Assembly: GCA_963976865.1 (NCBI GenBank)
Contig: CAXBLY010000003.1
Location: forward strand, 62,001-126,000
Source: UBA1858 sp963976865
GTDB lineage: Bacteria; Pseudomonadota; Gammaproteobacteria; UBA4575
Direction: 5' to 3'
DNA: 64,000 bases
Shown: positions 46,404-55,436 of the stretch, in pieces
Numbering within the stretch: the first letter of the stretch is position 1
Layout of the letters: each line of letters begins with the position of its first letter
Program-made: the position numbers and the translations under genes
Notes under the pieces: generated by a model
What the model was told of the DNA's origin: nothing
What the model saw: only the letters and a program-made list of their open reading frames with translations
Databases searched by the model: none

Positions 46404-47618
46404 ATGACATTTAATACTATTTCAGAAGCCCTGATAGATTTGCGTCGCGGCAAGCTGATTATCGTAGCCGATGATGAAGATAGAGAGAATGAAGGAGACT
46501 TTATAGGGGCTGCTGAAAAATGCACTCCTGAAATGATCAATTTCATGGCCACTCATGGTAGAGGGTTAGTATGTACCGCAATCACAAGTGAGAGGGCTAA
46601 AGATCTAAAGCTCTCACCCATGGTCTCAGAAGAGCAGAATGATTCACCATATTCCACGCCGTTTACTGTTTCAGTTGATTTCAAACATGGCACGACAACT
46701 GGAATATCTGCCGAGGACAGGGCAAAGACTGTCAAGGCATTATCTGACCCAAGAGTCACCACAGAAAACTTCCTGAAGCCAGGACATGTATTTCCATTGG
46801 TTGCATCAGCAGGTGGTGTGTTTAAAAGAGAAGGCCATACAGAAGCGACAATAGATCTAATGGATCTCGCGGGTTTAGGTAAGTCAGGAGTGCTTTGCGA
46901 AATAATGAACTCTGATGGTTCAATGGCGAGAGTACCAGATCTTTTCAAGATAGCGAAAAAGTTTGGTCTAAAAATTATCACCATCAAAGATCTTATAAAT
47001 TACAAGCTGCGCTATGAATCCAGAGTGCAAAGAGTCATCTCCGTAGAAATGCCAACAAAATGGGGAGAGTTTGAACTTATTGCGTTTCGTGACGTGTACA
47101 CTAACAAAGAACATCTGGCATTGGTTAAGGGTGCCTGGGGTAGTGATGAAGATGTTTTAGTCAGAATCCATTCTGAATGTCTGACAGGAGATGTTTTTGG
47201 TTCTGCACGCTGCGACTGTGGGGATCAGCTCGAGATAGCAATCAGAATGATTGAACAAAATGGTGCCGGTATTGTGTTATATATGCGTGAAGAAGGTCGC
47301 GGAATCGGTCTGTTTAGCAAGTTAAAAGCATACTCATTACAAGAGGCGGGTCTGGATACAGTGCAAGCTAATAGAGCGCTGGGTTATGATGCAGATCACC
47401 GCGATTATTCAGTCGCTGCCAATATATTGTATGCGCTGAACGTGGAGCGAGTACAGTTAATTACCAATAATTTGAATAAGTGTAGCTGGATGCAGGGATA
47501 TGGAATCAATATTGTCAGGCGAATTCCAGTCATTAGTAAAGAATGTAATCACCACAGTAAAAAATATTTGGAAACAAAAGTGGAAAAAATGGGACATGTG
47601 ATTAATTTAAAAAAATAA
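46404..47618 (+). CDS. ribBA: Bifunctional DHBP synthase / GTP cyclohydrolase II
   Basis: The 404-residue protein makes both riboflavin precursors. The RibB half (~1-200) has DDEDRENEGDFIGAAE, THGRGLVC and EGHTEATIDLM. The RibA half (~205-400) has the zinc site SECLTGDVFGSARCDCG and REEGRGIGLFSK. The usual TNNP motif reads TNNLNKC, a small deviation. The gene sits among FMN-dependent monooxygenase genes behind a sigma-54 promoter, so it is probably an inducible copy that supplies extra FMN. It is followed by the solo EF-Ts-N gene. Confidence 0.93.
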   Translation: MTFNTISEALIDLRRGKLIIVADDEDRENEGDFIGAAEKCTPEMINFMATHGRGLVCTAITSERAKDLKLSPMVSEEQNDSPYSTPFTVSVDFKHGTTTGISAEDRAKTVKALSDPRVTTENFLKPGHVFPLVASAGGVFKREGHTEATIDLMDLAGLGKSGVLCEIMNSDGSMARVPDLFKIAKKFGLKIITIKDLINYKLRYESRVQRVISVEMPTKWGEFELIAFRDVYTNKEHLALVKGAWGSDEDVLVRIHSECLTGDVFGSARCDCGDQLEIAIRMIEQNGAGIVLYMREEGRGIGLFSKLKAYSLQEAGLDTVQANRALGYDADHRDYSVAANILYALNVERVQLITNNLNKCSWMQGYGINIVRRIPVISKECNHHSKKYLETKVEKMGHVINLKK

Positions 47619-47688
47619 TAAAAAATAGTAAAACGGATAATATTAATACATTCTGGTACTGATATTATTATTGGAGAGGAGCTAACGC

Positions 47689-47874
47689 ATGAATGATAAG
47701 GTATTTACAATTAAAGATGTTACTGCCGAGATGATAAAATCTGTTAGAAAAGAAACAAGAGCTGGAACAATTGATTGTAGAGATGCTGTAATTGAAAGCC
47801 GTGGAGATGTTGAAAGAGCAATTGAAATTTTAAAGGAAAAAGGAATCGGTACACCTAAGAAAGTATGGACATGA
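47689..47874 (+). CDS. Solo EF-Ts N-terminal (UBA-like) domain protein
   Basis: This 61-residue protein starts behind GGAGAGGAG. Almost the whole chain matches the EF-Ts N-terminal UBA-like helix bundle: VTAEMIKSVRKETRAGTIDC, then RDAV, then ESRGDVERAIEILKEKGIG. In EF-Ts this module binds EF-Tu. Here the catalytic core is absent, so the protein may bind EF-Tu or another partner. It lies 70 bp after ribBA and before sfnG, in the same regulon. Its role is unknown. Confidence 0.8.
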   Translation: MNDKVFTIKDVTAEMIKSVRKETRAGTIDCRDAVIESRGDVERAIEILKEKGIGTPKKVWT

Positions 47875-47915
47875 AACTATCGTATACAAGGAAATAGTCT
47901 CGCTGGTTACATCCC

Positions 47916-47931
47916 TGGGCAATCAATTGCC
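47916..47931 (+). promoter_or_regulatory. Sigma-54 promoter of sfnG
   Basis: TGGGCAATCAATTGCC has TGGGCA and TTGCC with the correct spacing. Unlike the others it lacks a close GAAAC array; one GAAAC lies ~185 bp upstream inside the preceding gene. Confidence 0.65.
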
Positions 47932-47966
47932 ATGAATGCAGCTTTAAAATAATTATGGAGGAAACA

Positions 47967-49139
47967 ATGGCAAGATATCCAGATTTATTGCCAAATTCAG
48001 AGAATCCCTTAAAAGAATCAGCATGGTTGAATTCAGGACAGGTAGAATTCGCCTATTGGGTTCCCAATATTTCAGGTGGATTGGTAATAACAACCTTGCC
48101 AATGGATACAGACTGGACACCTGAAGCTAATATTAAATACGCACAGGATGCAGAAAAAGTAGGATTTGCTACAGCATTAGCTCAAACACGCTGGTTTGCC
48201 AGTTATGGTGCTGATCACCAGCATGAAGCATTTACAATTGCAAACGTAATACTTCAACATACAAAAAAGCTTGAAGTAATCACTGCAGTACATCCTGGTC
48301 TCTGGCATCCAGCCATTGTTGCGAAAATGCAGGCCTCACTTGATGTCTGTAGTCAGGGAAGAACGTCCATCAATATTGTCAGTGGCTGGTTTAAAGGTGA
48401 GTTCACTGGCTATGGATTACCATGGCTGGAACATGCGGAACGTTATCGTAGATCTGAAGAATTCATTCGTATTATGAAAGGAATGTGGACAGAAGATGAA
48501 TTCACTTTTTATGGTGACTTCTATCAAATAAACGGCGCACCAATGTTGCCTAAACCCTTACACAGACCTGTTGTATTCCAGGGAGGGAATTCAATGGATG
48601 CTCGAAAAATGGCAGGCAGGGTTGCTGACTGTTTATTTATGAATGGCAACACGAACAAGGGGTTTAAGGAAATAATTGATGATTCAATTTGTTCTGCAAT
48701 TGATTCCGGACGCGAACCAAGTGAGTTGAAATTTGGTGCAAATGGATTCTGTATCGTTCGGGATACTGTCGAAGAGGCAACAGAAACTTTAAGAGATATT
48801 ATCACTAACGCTGATGTTGAGGCAGTAAAAGGGTTTGGTGAAGCTGTAAAACATGCTGGAAGAGAATCATATGAAGGCGAGGGAATGTGGGCAAATTCTT
48901 CTTTTGAGGATCTGGTTCAATACAATGATGGATTCAAAACCGGTTTGATAGGGACCCCTGAAATTGTTGCAGATAGAATCATTGAGCTGAAGCAACTAGG
49001 CATTAAAGTTATATTGTGTGGTTTTCTTCACTACAACACAGACCTGAAAGAATTTGGCGAGAAAGTTATTCCTCTGGTCAGAGAGAAAGAAGAAGATCTG
49101 CGCAAAGGCAGATCTATTGGGAAAAGAAAATCTGCCTAA
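47967..49139 (+). CDS. sfnG: SfnG-type dimethylsulfone monooxygenase
   Basis: The 390-residue luciferase-like flavin monooxygenase has VEFAYWVPNISGGLVITTLP, SYGADHQHEAFTIANVILQH, INIVSGWFKGEFTGYGLPWL, EHAERYRRSEEFIRIMKGMW and NSSFEDLVQYNDGFKTGLIG. These agree with what I recall of Pseudomonas SfnG, which uses FMNH2 and O2 to convert dimethylsulfone to methanesulfinate and formaldehyde. The GGAGG at 47957 sets ATG 47967 as start. It has its own sigma-54 promoter, as in Pseudomonas. The C-terminus has a basic extension (RKGRSIGKRKSA). Confidence 0.88.
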   Translation: MARYPDLLPNSENPLKESAWLNSGQVEFAYWVPNISGGLVITTLPMDTDWTPEANIKYAQDAEKVGFATALAQTRWFASYGADHQHEAFTIANVILQHTKKLEVITAVHPGLWHPAIVAKMQASLDVCSQGRTSINIVSGWFKGEFTGYGLPWLEHAERYRRSEEFIRIMKGMWTEDEFTFYGDFYQINGAPMLPKPLHRPVVFQGGNSMDARKMAGRVADCLFMNGNTNKGFKEIIDDSICSAIDSGREPSELKFGANGFCIVRDTVEEATETLRDIITNADVEAVKGFGEAVKHAGRESYEGEGMWANSSFEDLVQYNDGFKTGLIGTPEIVADRIIELKQLGIKVILCGFLHYNTDLKEFGEKVIPLVREKEEDLRKGRSIGKRKSA

Positions 49140-49223
49140 TCAATATTGTTGATAGTTTTTTATGTATATCAAGCTGAATACTACGCATACTGATTATTTG
49201 CAACCCTGGGGCTTGGTTCTTTT

Positions 49224-49823
49224 ATGAAATTGCTTGGTATATCTGGTAGCCCAACGCAAAGTTCTAAAACGCTGTTGGCAGTCAGCGCTGCAATAGAATA
49301 CGCACATAATTATGATAAAAATATCAATATTGAACTACTGAATATTAGCGACTTTAAAGTTCAGTTTTGTGATGCACGTGATCCTGAGGAATATGATGGC
49401 GATGCAAGACAAATAATTAAAAAAATCGCTAATGCTGATGCCTATGTTATTGGTACACCAATGTACCGAGGTACATATACTGGAATACTTAAAAATGTAT
49501 TTGACCTCATTCCTAATGATGCAATGTTTGGTAAGCCAGTTGGGCTGATTGCAACTGGTGGTAGTGATCATCACTATCTTGCATTGGAGCATGAATTGAA
49601 GCCATTGCTTGGGTTCTTTTTTTCGATAGTATTACCTGGTGCTGTATATGCAAATAATGGTGATTACTCAAATGGAAAAATTGAAAGTGATGAGCTGATG
49701 CACAGGTTGAAGCAGCTGGGTGAATCAGTTGTGAATTTTCATAAAATACTACCAGAAAATAGACAAAGTATTATTGGTGCGCAAGGGCCAACTATTAAAA
49801 GACAAAATCTTGCCGCCAGTTAA
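49224..49823 (+). CDS. NAD(P)H-dependent FMN reductase (SsuE/MsuE/SfnE-like)
   Basis: The 199-residue flavodoxin-like reductase has the phosphate loop LLGISGSPTQSSKT and the flavin-binding AYVIGTPMYRGTYTGILKNV. It should generate FMNH2 for SfnG, 85 bp upstream on the same strand. The C-terminal tail is longer than in SsuE. A second reductase of a different family is encoded at 42087, so each monooxygenase may have its own partner. Confidence 0.88.
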   Translation: MKLLGISGSPTQSSKTLLAVSAAIEYAHNYDKNINIELLNISDFKVQFCDARDPEEYDGDARQIIKKIANADAYVIGTPMYRGTYTGILKNVFDLIPNDAMFGKPVGLIATGGSDHHYLALEHELKPLLGFFFSIVLPGAVYANNGDYSNGKIESDELMHRLKQLGESVVNFHKILPENRQSIIGAQGPTIKRQNLAAS

Positions 49824-49866
49824 ATTGTAATTATCGCTGTTGATGAATTTGTTGTGGGGAGGATAA

Positions 49867-50172
49867 ATGAGCGAAAAAAATATTAATTATAAAGTACTAC
49901 AGCAAGTAGTAGACGATGAGACTTATCGTACTGATACATCCACATTGCTTGCATACGATACTGATAGCAAGAAATATTTATTCAGGGCATTAAATTCAAA
50001 CTATTTCGTACAGGATGATGCTTCAGAGAAGATTGAAGTCATATCTTGTGAGAATGCAGAACAGATGTGGAATAAAATGCCAAAGAAACATGTGGTAAAT
50101 ATTACTGCAGCATTTCCCCAGAAACATGGTGGTGTGGGCATGGATACATATACAAATCTATATGATGACTGA
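49867..50172 (+). CDS. Unknown 101-residue protein in the organosulfur operon
   Basis: The small soluble protein starts behind GGGGAGGAT. It is Asp/Tyr-rich with no signal or TM. Features are YKVLQQVVDDETYRTDTSTL, a KKYLFRALNSNYFVQDD segment and a C-terminal AAFPQKHGGVGMDTYTNLYD. I do not recognise a family. It lies 44 bp after the FMN reductase and 73 bp before the Nudix gene, so it is probably in the sfnG operon. Confidence 0.7.
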   Translation: MSEKNINYKVLQQVVDDETYRTDTSTLLAYDTDSKKYLFRALNSNYFVQDDASEKIEVISCENAEQMWNKMPKKHVVNITAAFPQKHGGVGMDTYTNLYDD

Positions 50173-50244
50173 ATGTTTTCCAATAGTGTGCAGCGATAAG
50201 AATTTTGAAGATCAATTGCGAATACGGGAATATGTGATCGTATT

Positions 50245-50808
50245 ATGAAAGAAACACAGATTGAGTTAAATTACTGTAGTCGATGCGGCGCTAAAATAGA
50301 TGAAAAACTCCGCCAGAATGATGATGTAATTAGTGGTATCTGTTCAAGTTGTGATGCAGTTTATTACGATAACCCGAAAATTATTGTTTTGAGCCTTATC
50401 GACTATCAGGGGAAAGTGCTGCTTTGCAAGCGTGGTATTAAGCCCCGGTTGGGATACTGGTGTTTGCCTGGTGGATACATGGAAAAAAATGAAACCATTG
50501 AAGGTGCTGCGATACGGGAAACGAAAGAAGAAACAGGTGTCGAAGTTAAAAAACTTCATTTGTATACCCTTGTTAACTGTCCCAGAATTAACCAGGTATA
50601 TTTTGTGTTCAGAGGAAGCGTGGACACACCAGAGACTGCCATTGGCAATGAAAGCCTGGATGTTCAATTTTATGCGGAGTGCGATATCCCGTGGGAATCA
50701 CTTTCATACAAAATAATGAATCAGGTGATTGACTGGTTTTACGAAGATAAATCTAACGGTAAATATCAGTTTCGTTCACATGATACGTATGAAATTTGTC
50801 CTGATTGA
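50245..50808 (+). CDS. Zinc-ribbon Nudix hydrolase
   Basis: The 187-residue protein has an N-terminal zinc ribbon (YCSRCGAKI...GICSSCDAVYYDNP) and a full Nudix box (GGYMEKNETIEGAAIRETKE then ETGV) at about residues 72-95. The layout resembles zinc-ribbon Nudix enzymes acting on NADH, FAD or ADP-ribose-type substrates. In a flavin-heavy operon, hydrolysis of FAD to FMN is an attractive guess, not shown by sequence. It is the last gene before a new sigma-54 promoter. Confidence 0.88.
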   Translation: MKETQIELNYCSRCGAKIDEKLRQNDDVISGICSSCDAVYYDNPKIIVLSLIDYQGKVLLCKRGIKPRLGYWCLPGGYMEKNETIEGAAIRETKEETGVEVKKLHLYTLVNCPRINQVYFVFRGSVDTPETAIGNESLDVQFYAECDIPWESLSYKIMNQVIDWFYEDKSNGKYQFRSHDTYEICPD

Positions 50809-50829
50809 TTATTAATCGCAGTGGTTAAA

Positions 50830-50878
50830 TTGAAACAAATTGTTTAACACAATTTATATATCTTTGTCATTTGGAAAC
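50830..50878. promoter_or_regulatory. Putative activator sites upstream of osmC operon
   Basis: TTGAAACAAATTGTTTAA (imperfect palindrome from 50830) and GGAAAC (50873) lie ~90-135 bp before the predicted start site. Confidence 0.5.
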
Positions 50879-50940
50879 AAATTCATTCTCTATAAATTTC
50901 TTTAATTCATAAAATTAAGTATTTCAAATACTTATCTGGT

Positions 50941-50956
50941 TGGCTTGTTACTTGCA
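50941..50956 (+). promoter_or_regulatory. Sigma-54 promoter of osmC-acs-lpd-Mo-ppa operon
   Basis: TGGCTTGTTACTTGCA matches TGGC at -24 and TTGCA at -12 with the correct spacing, 115 bp before osmC. Confidence 0.75.
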
Positions 50957-51070
50957 GATATTTCAACAGGTGACTCAACAAAAATTATCAATGTAATTCT
51001 TAATGCGCTTACAACGATGATTTTAGTGTGTGCTTTGAATGTCTTAAATATAAGCTAACCAGGAATCACA

Positions 51071-51628
51071 ATGAGTGAAGAAAATATAAAAAGTTTAGAA
51101 ACTGTCAAAGTATCAATCAACAATATGATTGATAAATCCAAAAGCGATCCTGAATTCGGCAATTTTAAATATTACGTGAATACCCGCTGGGAAGGTGGCA
51201 CATTATGCAAAAACCAGATTCGAAGGGCGCACAAATTATTAGTTGATGAACCATCCTCTTTTGGTGGATCAGATTTAAGTGCCAGCCCAGTCGAACTGGT
51301 ACTCGCCGCACTTGGTTCCTGTCAACAAATTATGTATTCAGCACTAGCTTCTGTAAGGGATATACCTTTGGATGAGTGTGAAGTGACTCTAACAGCAAAA
51401 CTAAATGTTCGAGGATTGCTGGGTATAAGCTCAGATGAAAAGATATTTCCTGGGTTTTCATCTATCAAGTATGAGACAAATATTTCAAGTAGTGCTGATG
51501 AATCAGTCATAAAAAAATTAATACACGACGTTGAAGAGCAATGTCCTGTGATGGATATGTTGACAAGAGAGGTGAAAATTGAAGGGACTACCAATATTAA
51601 TAAGCTTACTGAAGAAACTGTGTCTTAA
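51071..51628 (+). CDS. OsmC/Ohr-family peroxiredoxin-like protein
   Basis: The 185-residue protein has the OsmC fold with both catalytic Cys: LAALGSCQQIMY and DVEEQCPVMDML. An upstream FGGSDLSASPVELVLAAL helps form the active site. OsmC proteins reduce peroxides using lipoyl-type dithiols through E3 proteins, and a lipoyl-carrying E3 is encoded two genes downstream. It could detoxify peroxides or handle a sulfur or thiol intermediate. First gene of the five-gene operon. Confidence 0.87.
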   Translation: MSEENIKSLETVKVSINNMIDKSKSDPEFGNFKYYVNTRWEGGTLCKNQIRRAHKLLVDEPSSFGGSDLSASPVELVLAALGSCQQIMYSALASVRDIPLDECEVTLTAKLNVRGLLGISSDEKIFPGFSSIKYETNISSSADESVIKKLIHDVEEQCPVMDMLTREVKIEGTTNINKLTEETVS

Positions 51629-51757
51629 CTAGTGGCATGCAGGTGAGCTGGATTTTTATTGATAACTAAAGTTTTGTTAATGACTGTTTTGAAATAATAT
51701 CAACATGTACTGATTATTTAAGACAGATATAACAATCGTTAATACTAATAGATAGCC

Positions 51758-53662
51758 ATGGAATCATATTCAAAAGACGAAAAATACAAAACCTTATACA
51801 ACTTGTCGGCGCAAGACCCTGAAGCTTTCTGGGCAGAGCAGGCTGGACGCTTTGTCGAATGGATGCGTCCCTGGGATGATGTCATTTCTAAAACAGAAGG
51901 TAAAACACATGCCAAATGGTTCAGTGGTGGCAAACTGAATGTTGCTTCAAACTGTCTGGACCGTCACTTAATCAAACGAGGTAACAAAACAGCAATTATC
52001 TGGGAAGGTGATGATCCTGCTGATCGCAAACAGGTTACTTATCGTGAGCTTTATAAAGAAGTATGTAAATTCGCTAACGTGCTTAAATCCCTCGGCGTTA
52101 GCAAGGGCGATAGAGTATGCATATATATGCCCAATATTATTGAAACTGCAGTCGCGATGCTTTCCTGTGCAAGGCTAGGTGCGGTTCATTCTGTAATATT
52201 TGGTGGATTTTCATCTAATGCCTTGAAAGACAGAATTACTGATACGCAGTGCAAGGTTATAGTCACTGCCAATGAGGGTATGCGTGGTGGTAAACATATC
52301 CAGATTAAAAACATCATTGACGATGCGCTTCAACATTGTCCGTTAATAGAAAAAGTCGTAGTAGTAAAACACACTGATATTGACGTTGAGATGATTGAAA
52401 ACAGAGATATCTGGTATCACGAAGCCATGGAGCAGGTATCCGATGTGCATGTTGCAGAAGCAGTCGAATCCAATGACCCGTTATTTATTCTTTATACATC
52501 TGGGTCAACAGGTAAGCCTAAAGGGATTCTGCATTCATCGGCCGGTTACTTGCTGCACTGCAGTCTCACGTTTAAACATGTGTTTGATTACAGGGAAGAT
52601 GATGTCTTCTGGTCTACAGCCGATTTGGCATGGATTACCGGACACTCATATGTGCTATATGGCCCGCTGTCCGTAGGCGCTACCATTGTACTTTATGAGG
52701 GTGTGCCTACCTATCCTGATGCCAACCGCTATTGGGATATGATTGACCGTTACAAGGTTAATAGCTTATATACCGCACCTACTATTTTAAGGACACTGGT
52801 GGGAATGGGGGACAGTTACCTGAATAATTCATCACGAGAAAGTTTAAGAATTCTTGGTTCGGTAGGTGAGCCGATCGATGCAGAAACATGGGACTGGTAT
52901 TTCACTAAAGTGGGCAAACGAAAATGTCCAATCGTCGACACATGGTGGCAGACTGAAACAGGCGGAATCATGCTTTCACAAATGCCGCAAACAATATCAA
53001 AAAAATGTGGTGAAGATGTAAAGCCCATGTTTGGTATTGTTCCAGATTTGGTTGATGATAATGAAAAGTTAACATCTGAAAAGTCAGGTAATCTGGTGAT
53101 AAAAGAGCCTTGGCCAGGGCAGATGCTGACTATTTATAATGACGACAAGCGATTCGAGGAAACATATTTTACTGCCAGTAAAAACGGTGGGTTTTATCTG
53201 GCGGGGGACAGAGCATTATATAACGATACAGGAACCTTAAGGGTGACAGGAAGAGCTGATGATACTCTAAATGTAGCCGGTCACCTTATCGGTGCAACAG
53301 AAGTTGAAGCTGCACTTATTAAGCATAAAGCTGTTGCCGAAGCTGCAGTTGTTGGTTACCCCCATCCAGTGAAAGGACAGGGAATTTATGCATATGTCGC
53401 ATTAATCAATGACTATCAGCCTGATGAAAAGATGGTTTCTGAGCTAATGCAGTTAGTTAAAAGTGAAATTAGCGGTATCGCTAAACCTGATGTTTTACAT
53501 TGGACACCTGAACTGCCAAAAACCAGAAGCGGGAAGGTAATGCGCAGGATTTTACGTAAGATATCCAATAATGAATTTGATGATGTCGGTGATACTTCCA
53601 CTTTGGTTAATCCAGCTATCGTGCAATTTCTTATAAGTAGTAGAAATCAGTATGGAGTTTAA
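51758..53662 (+). CDS. Acetyl-CoA synthetase-like acyl-CoA ligase
   Basis: The 634-residue ANL-superfamily enzyme has ILYTSGSTGKPKGILHSS, DTWWQTETGG (Trp in the acetate-sized pocket), YLAGDRALY...TGRADDTLNVAGH and the C-terminal PKTRSGKVMRRILR with the acylated Lys. These are hallmarks of Acs. The A8 loop continues LIGATEVEAAL instead of the usual GTAE. The enzyme would activate acetate or a close analogue with ATP, releasing PPi that the operon's pyrophosphatase removes. Which acid arises in this pathway is unclear. Confidence 0.88.
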   Translation: MESYSKDEKYKTLYNLSAQDPEAFWAEQAGRFVEWMRPWDDVISKTEGKTHAKWFSGGKLNVASNCLDRHLIKRGNKTAIIWEGDDPADRKQVTYRELYKEVCKFANVLKSLGVSKGDRVCIYMPNIIETAVAMLSCARLGAVHSVIFGGFSSNALKDRITDTQCKVIVTANEGMRGGKHIQIKNIIDDALQHCPLIEKVVVVKHTDIDVEMIENRDIWYHEAMEQVSDVHVAEAVESNDPLFILYTSGSTGKPKGILHSSAGYLLHCSLTFKHVFDYREDDVFWSTADLAWITGHSYVLYGPLSVGATIVLYEGVPTYPDANRYWDMIDRYKVNSLYTAPTILRTLVGMGDSYLNNSSRESLRILGSVGEPIDAETWDWYFTKVGKRKCPIVDTWWQTETGGIMLSQMPQTISKKCGEDVKPMFGIVPDLVDDNEKLTSEKSGNLVIKEPWPGQMLTIYNDDKRFEETYFTASKNGGFYLAGDRALYNDTGTLRVTGRADDTLNVAGHLIGATEVEAALIKHKAVAEAAVVGYPHPVKGQGIYAYVALINDYQPDEKMVSELMQLVKSEISGIAKPDVLHWTPELPKTRSGKVMRRILRKISNNEFDDVGDTSTLVNPAIVQFLISSRNQYGV

Positions 53663-53704
53663 CTGTAAATCCAATAACTATGACTACCAGTTGAAATTTA
53701 TCAC

Positions 53705-55402
53705 ATGTTAAAAAAAATAAATGTACCAGACCTGGGTGAAGCAGAAGGCGCAAAAGTAGAAGAAATTCTGGTTTCTGTAGGTGATCCTGTAAAAGTTGGA
53801 GATCCTCTAATTGTCTTTGAGACCAGTAAAGTCGCTGTTGAATTAAGTTCACCAGGCAATGGGAAAATTAATGAAATACTGGTGTCAACTGGCGATGCCG
53901 TCGACGAAGATCAGTTGGTAATATCCCTTGAGTTGATTGGTGAACAGGGAAGTGAAGGTGATTCGTTAGCTAGCCATACGCTGAATGAATTGGATAATGA
54001 CATTTCTACAGAAGTTCTGGTGCTGGGCTCAGGGCCAGGAGGATACTCTGCAGCATTCAGAGCTGCAGATTTAGGTAAAAATGTTGTGATGGTTGAGCGT
54101 AACGGCACGTTGGGTGGAGTGTGCCTGAATGTTGGCTGTATACCATCTAAAGCACTATTGCATGCTGCCAAAGTTGTTAGTGAAACTAAAGAAATGACAG
54201 AACTCGGTGTCAAATTTTCTACGCCGGAGATAGATACTGATGCATTAAGAGGATGGAAAAACAAGGTGGTTGGCCAGTTAACAGGTGGCTTAGGCAGTCT
54301 TGCCAAAAAACGCAATGTACAGATTGTTAATGGCACGGGTACATTCGCTTCATCAAATAAACTAAAAGTGACATTTCCAGGTGGAAGATTTGTACATATA
54401 ACATTTGAACATGCCATTATCGCTGCTGGTTCAGAGCCGGTTGAAATTCCTGCATTTCCTAATGAAGACCCACGTGTTTTGAATTCTACTGACGCACTGG
54501 AAGTCAGTTCTATTCCGGAACGACTGTTAGTGATAGGTGGTGGAATTATCGGGCTTGAAATGGCAACGGTTTACCATGAATTGGGCTCAAAGGTAACTAT
54601 TGTTGAATTTGCTGACTCTTTAATACCGGGTGCTGATGCAGATCTGGTTAAACCATTGCACAAAAGAATTGAAAAGCGATACGAGAATATATTCCTGAGC
54701 AGCAAAGTCACTAGCATAGAGTCCACCATTACAGGTATGTACGTCAAGTTTGAAGGTCCCGATGGACTTAAAAAGGATCTGTTTGACAAGGTCCTCGTCG
54801 CTGTAGGCCGCAGACCCAATGGAAGTCTTATTGATGCAGAATTGGCAGGTATTAAGGTAAACGAAAGAGGGTTTATCTTGACTAATAGTCAGATGAAGAC
54901 AAATGTAGATAATATCTATGCGATTGGTGATGTTGTGGGGCAGCCAATGCTAGCGCACAAGGCAGCACATGAAGGCAGAGTTGCAGCAGAAGTTATTGCA
55001 GGAATGAGTAGTCATTTTGATGGCTCGTTAATTCCTTCTGTTGCCTATACGGATCCGGAAATAGCCTGGGTTGGCGTGACTGAGCAGCAAGCTAAAAAAT
55101 TAAATATTAGCTATGAAGTTGGTGTGTTCCCATGGGCCGCTAGTGGACGATCTCTGAGTATAGAAAGAAAAGAAGGTATTACTAAAACACTTTATGATCC
55201 CTCTACTAAAAAAATCATAGGCGCAGGCATTGTAGGTAGCAATGCTGGTGATCTTATCTCTGAAGCAGCACTTGCCATCAAGCAGGGCTGTACAGCACAT
55301 GAACTTGGGGAGCTAATACATCCGCATCCCACACTTTCTGAAACGGTTGCGCAGTCAGCGGAAGTGTTTGAAAAGACAATTGTCGATATGTATGTGCAGT
55401 AA
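53705..55402 (+). CDS. lpdA: Dihydrolipoamide dehydrogenase with N-terminal lipoyl domain
   Basis: The 565-residue protein has a lipoyl domain (~1-80) with the lipoyl Lys in VFETSKVAVELSS, where most proteins have ETDK. The E3 flavoprotein follows with LGSGPGGYSAAFRAADLGK, the redox disulfide GGVCLNVGCIPSKALLH, a second GGGIIGLEMA, and the catalytic HPHPTLSETV. It is usually part of pyruvate dehydrogenase, but no E1/E2 genes are near. Next to OsmC it may recycle dithiols; a link to lipoate-based sulfur oxidation is an alternative. Confidence 0.9.
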   Translation: MLKKINVPDLGEAEGAKVEEILVSVGDPVKVGDPLIVFETSKVAVELSSPGNGKINEILVSTGDAVDEDQLVISLELIGEQGSEGDSLASHTLNELDNDISTEVLVLGSGPGGYSAAFRAADLGKNVVMVERNGTLGGVCLNVGCIPSKALLHAAKVVSETKEMTELGVKFSTPEIDTDALRGWKNKVVGQLTGGLGSLAKKRNVQIVNGTGTFASSNKLKVTFPGGRFVHITFEHAIIAAGSEPVEIPAFPNEDPRVLNSTDALEVSSIPERLLVIGGGIIGLEMATVYHELGSKVTIVEFADSLIPGADADLVKPLHKRIEKRYENIFLSSKVTSIESTITGMYVKFEGPDGLKKDLFDKVLVAVGRRPNGSLIDAELAGIKVNERGFILTNSQMKTNVDNIYAIGDVVGQPMLAHKAAHEGRVAAEVIAGMSSHFDGSLIPSVAYTDPEIAWVGVTEQQAKKLNISYEVGVFPWAASGRSLSIERKEGITKTLYDPSTKKIIGAGIVGSNAGDLISEAALAIKQGCTAHELGELIHPHPTLSETVAQSAEVFEKTIVDMYVQ

Positions 55403-55436
55403 ATAACGGTCTGGATTAATTAATTAAGGGTAAAGC

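Noticed and set aside
51630..51660. TGGCATGC...GAGCT before the Acs-like gene as an eighth sigma-54 promoter
   Set aside because: The GG to GC distance is 11 rather than 10, and the -12 element is poor.
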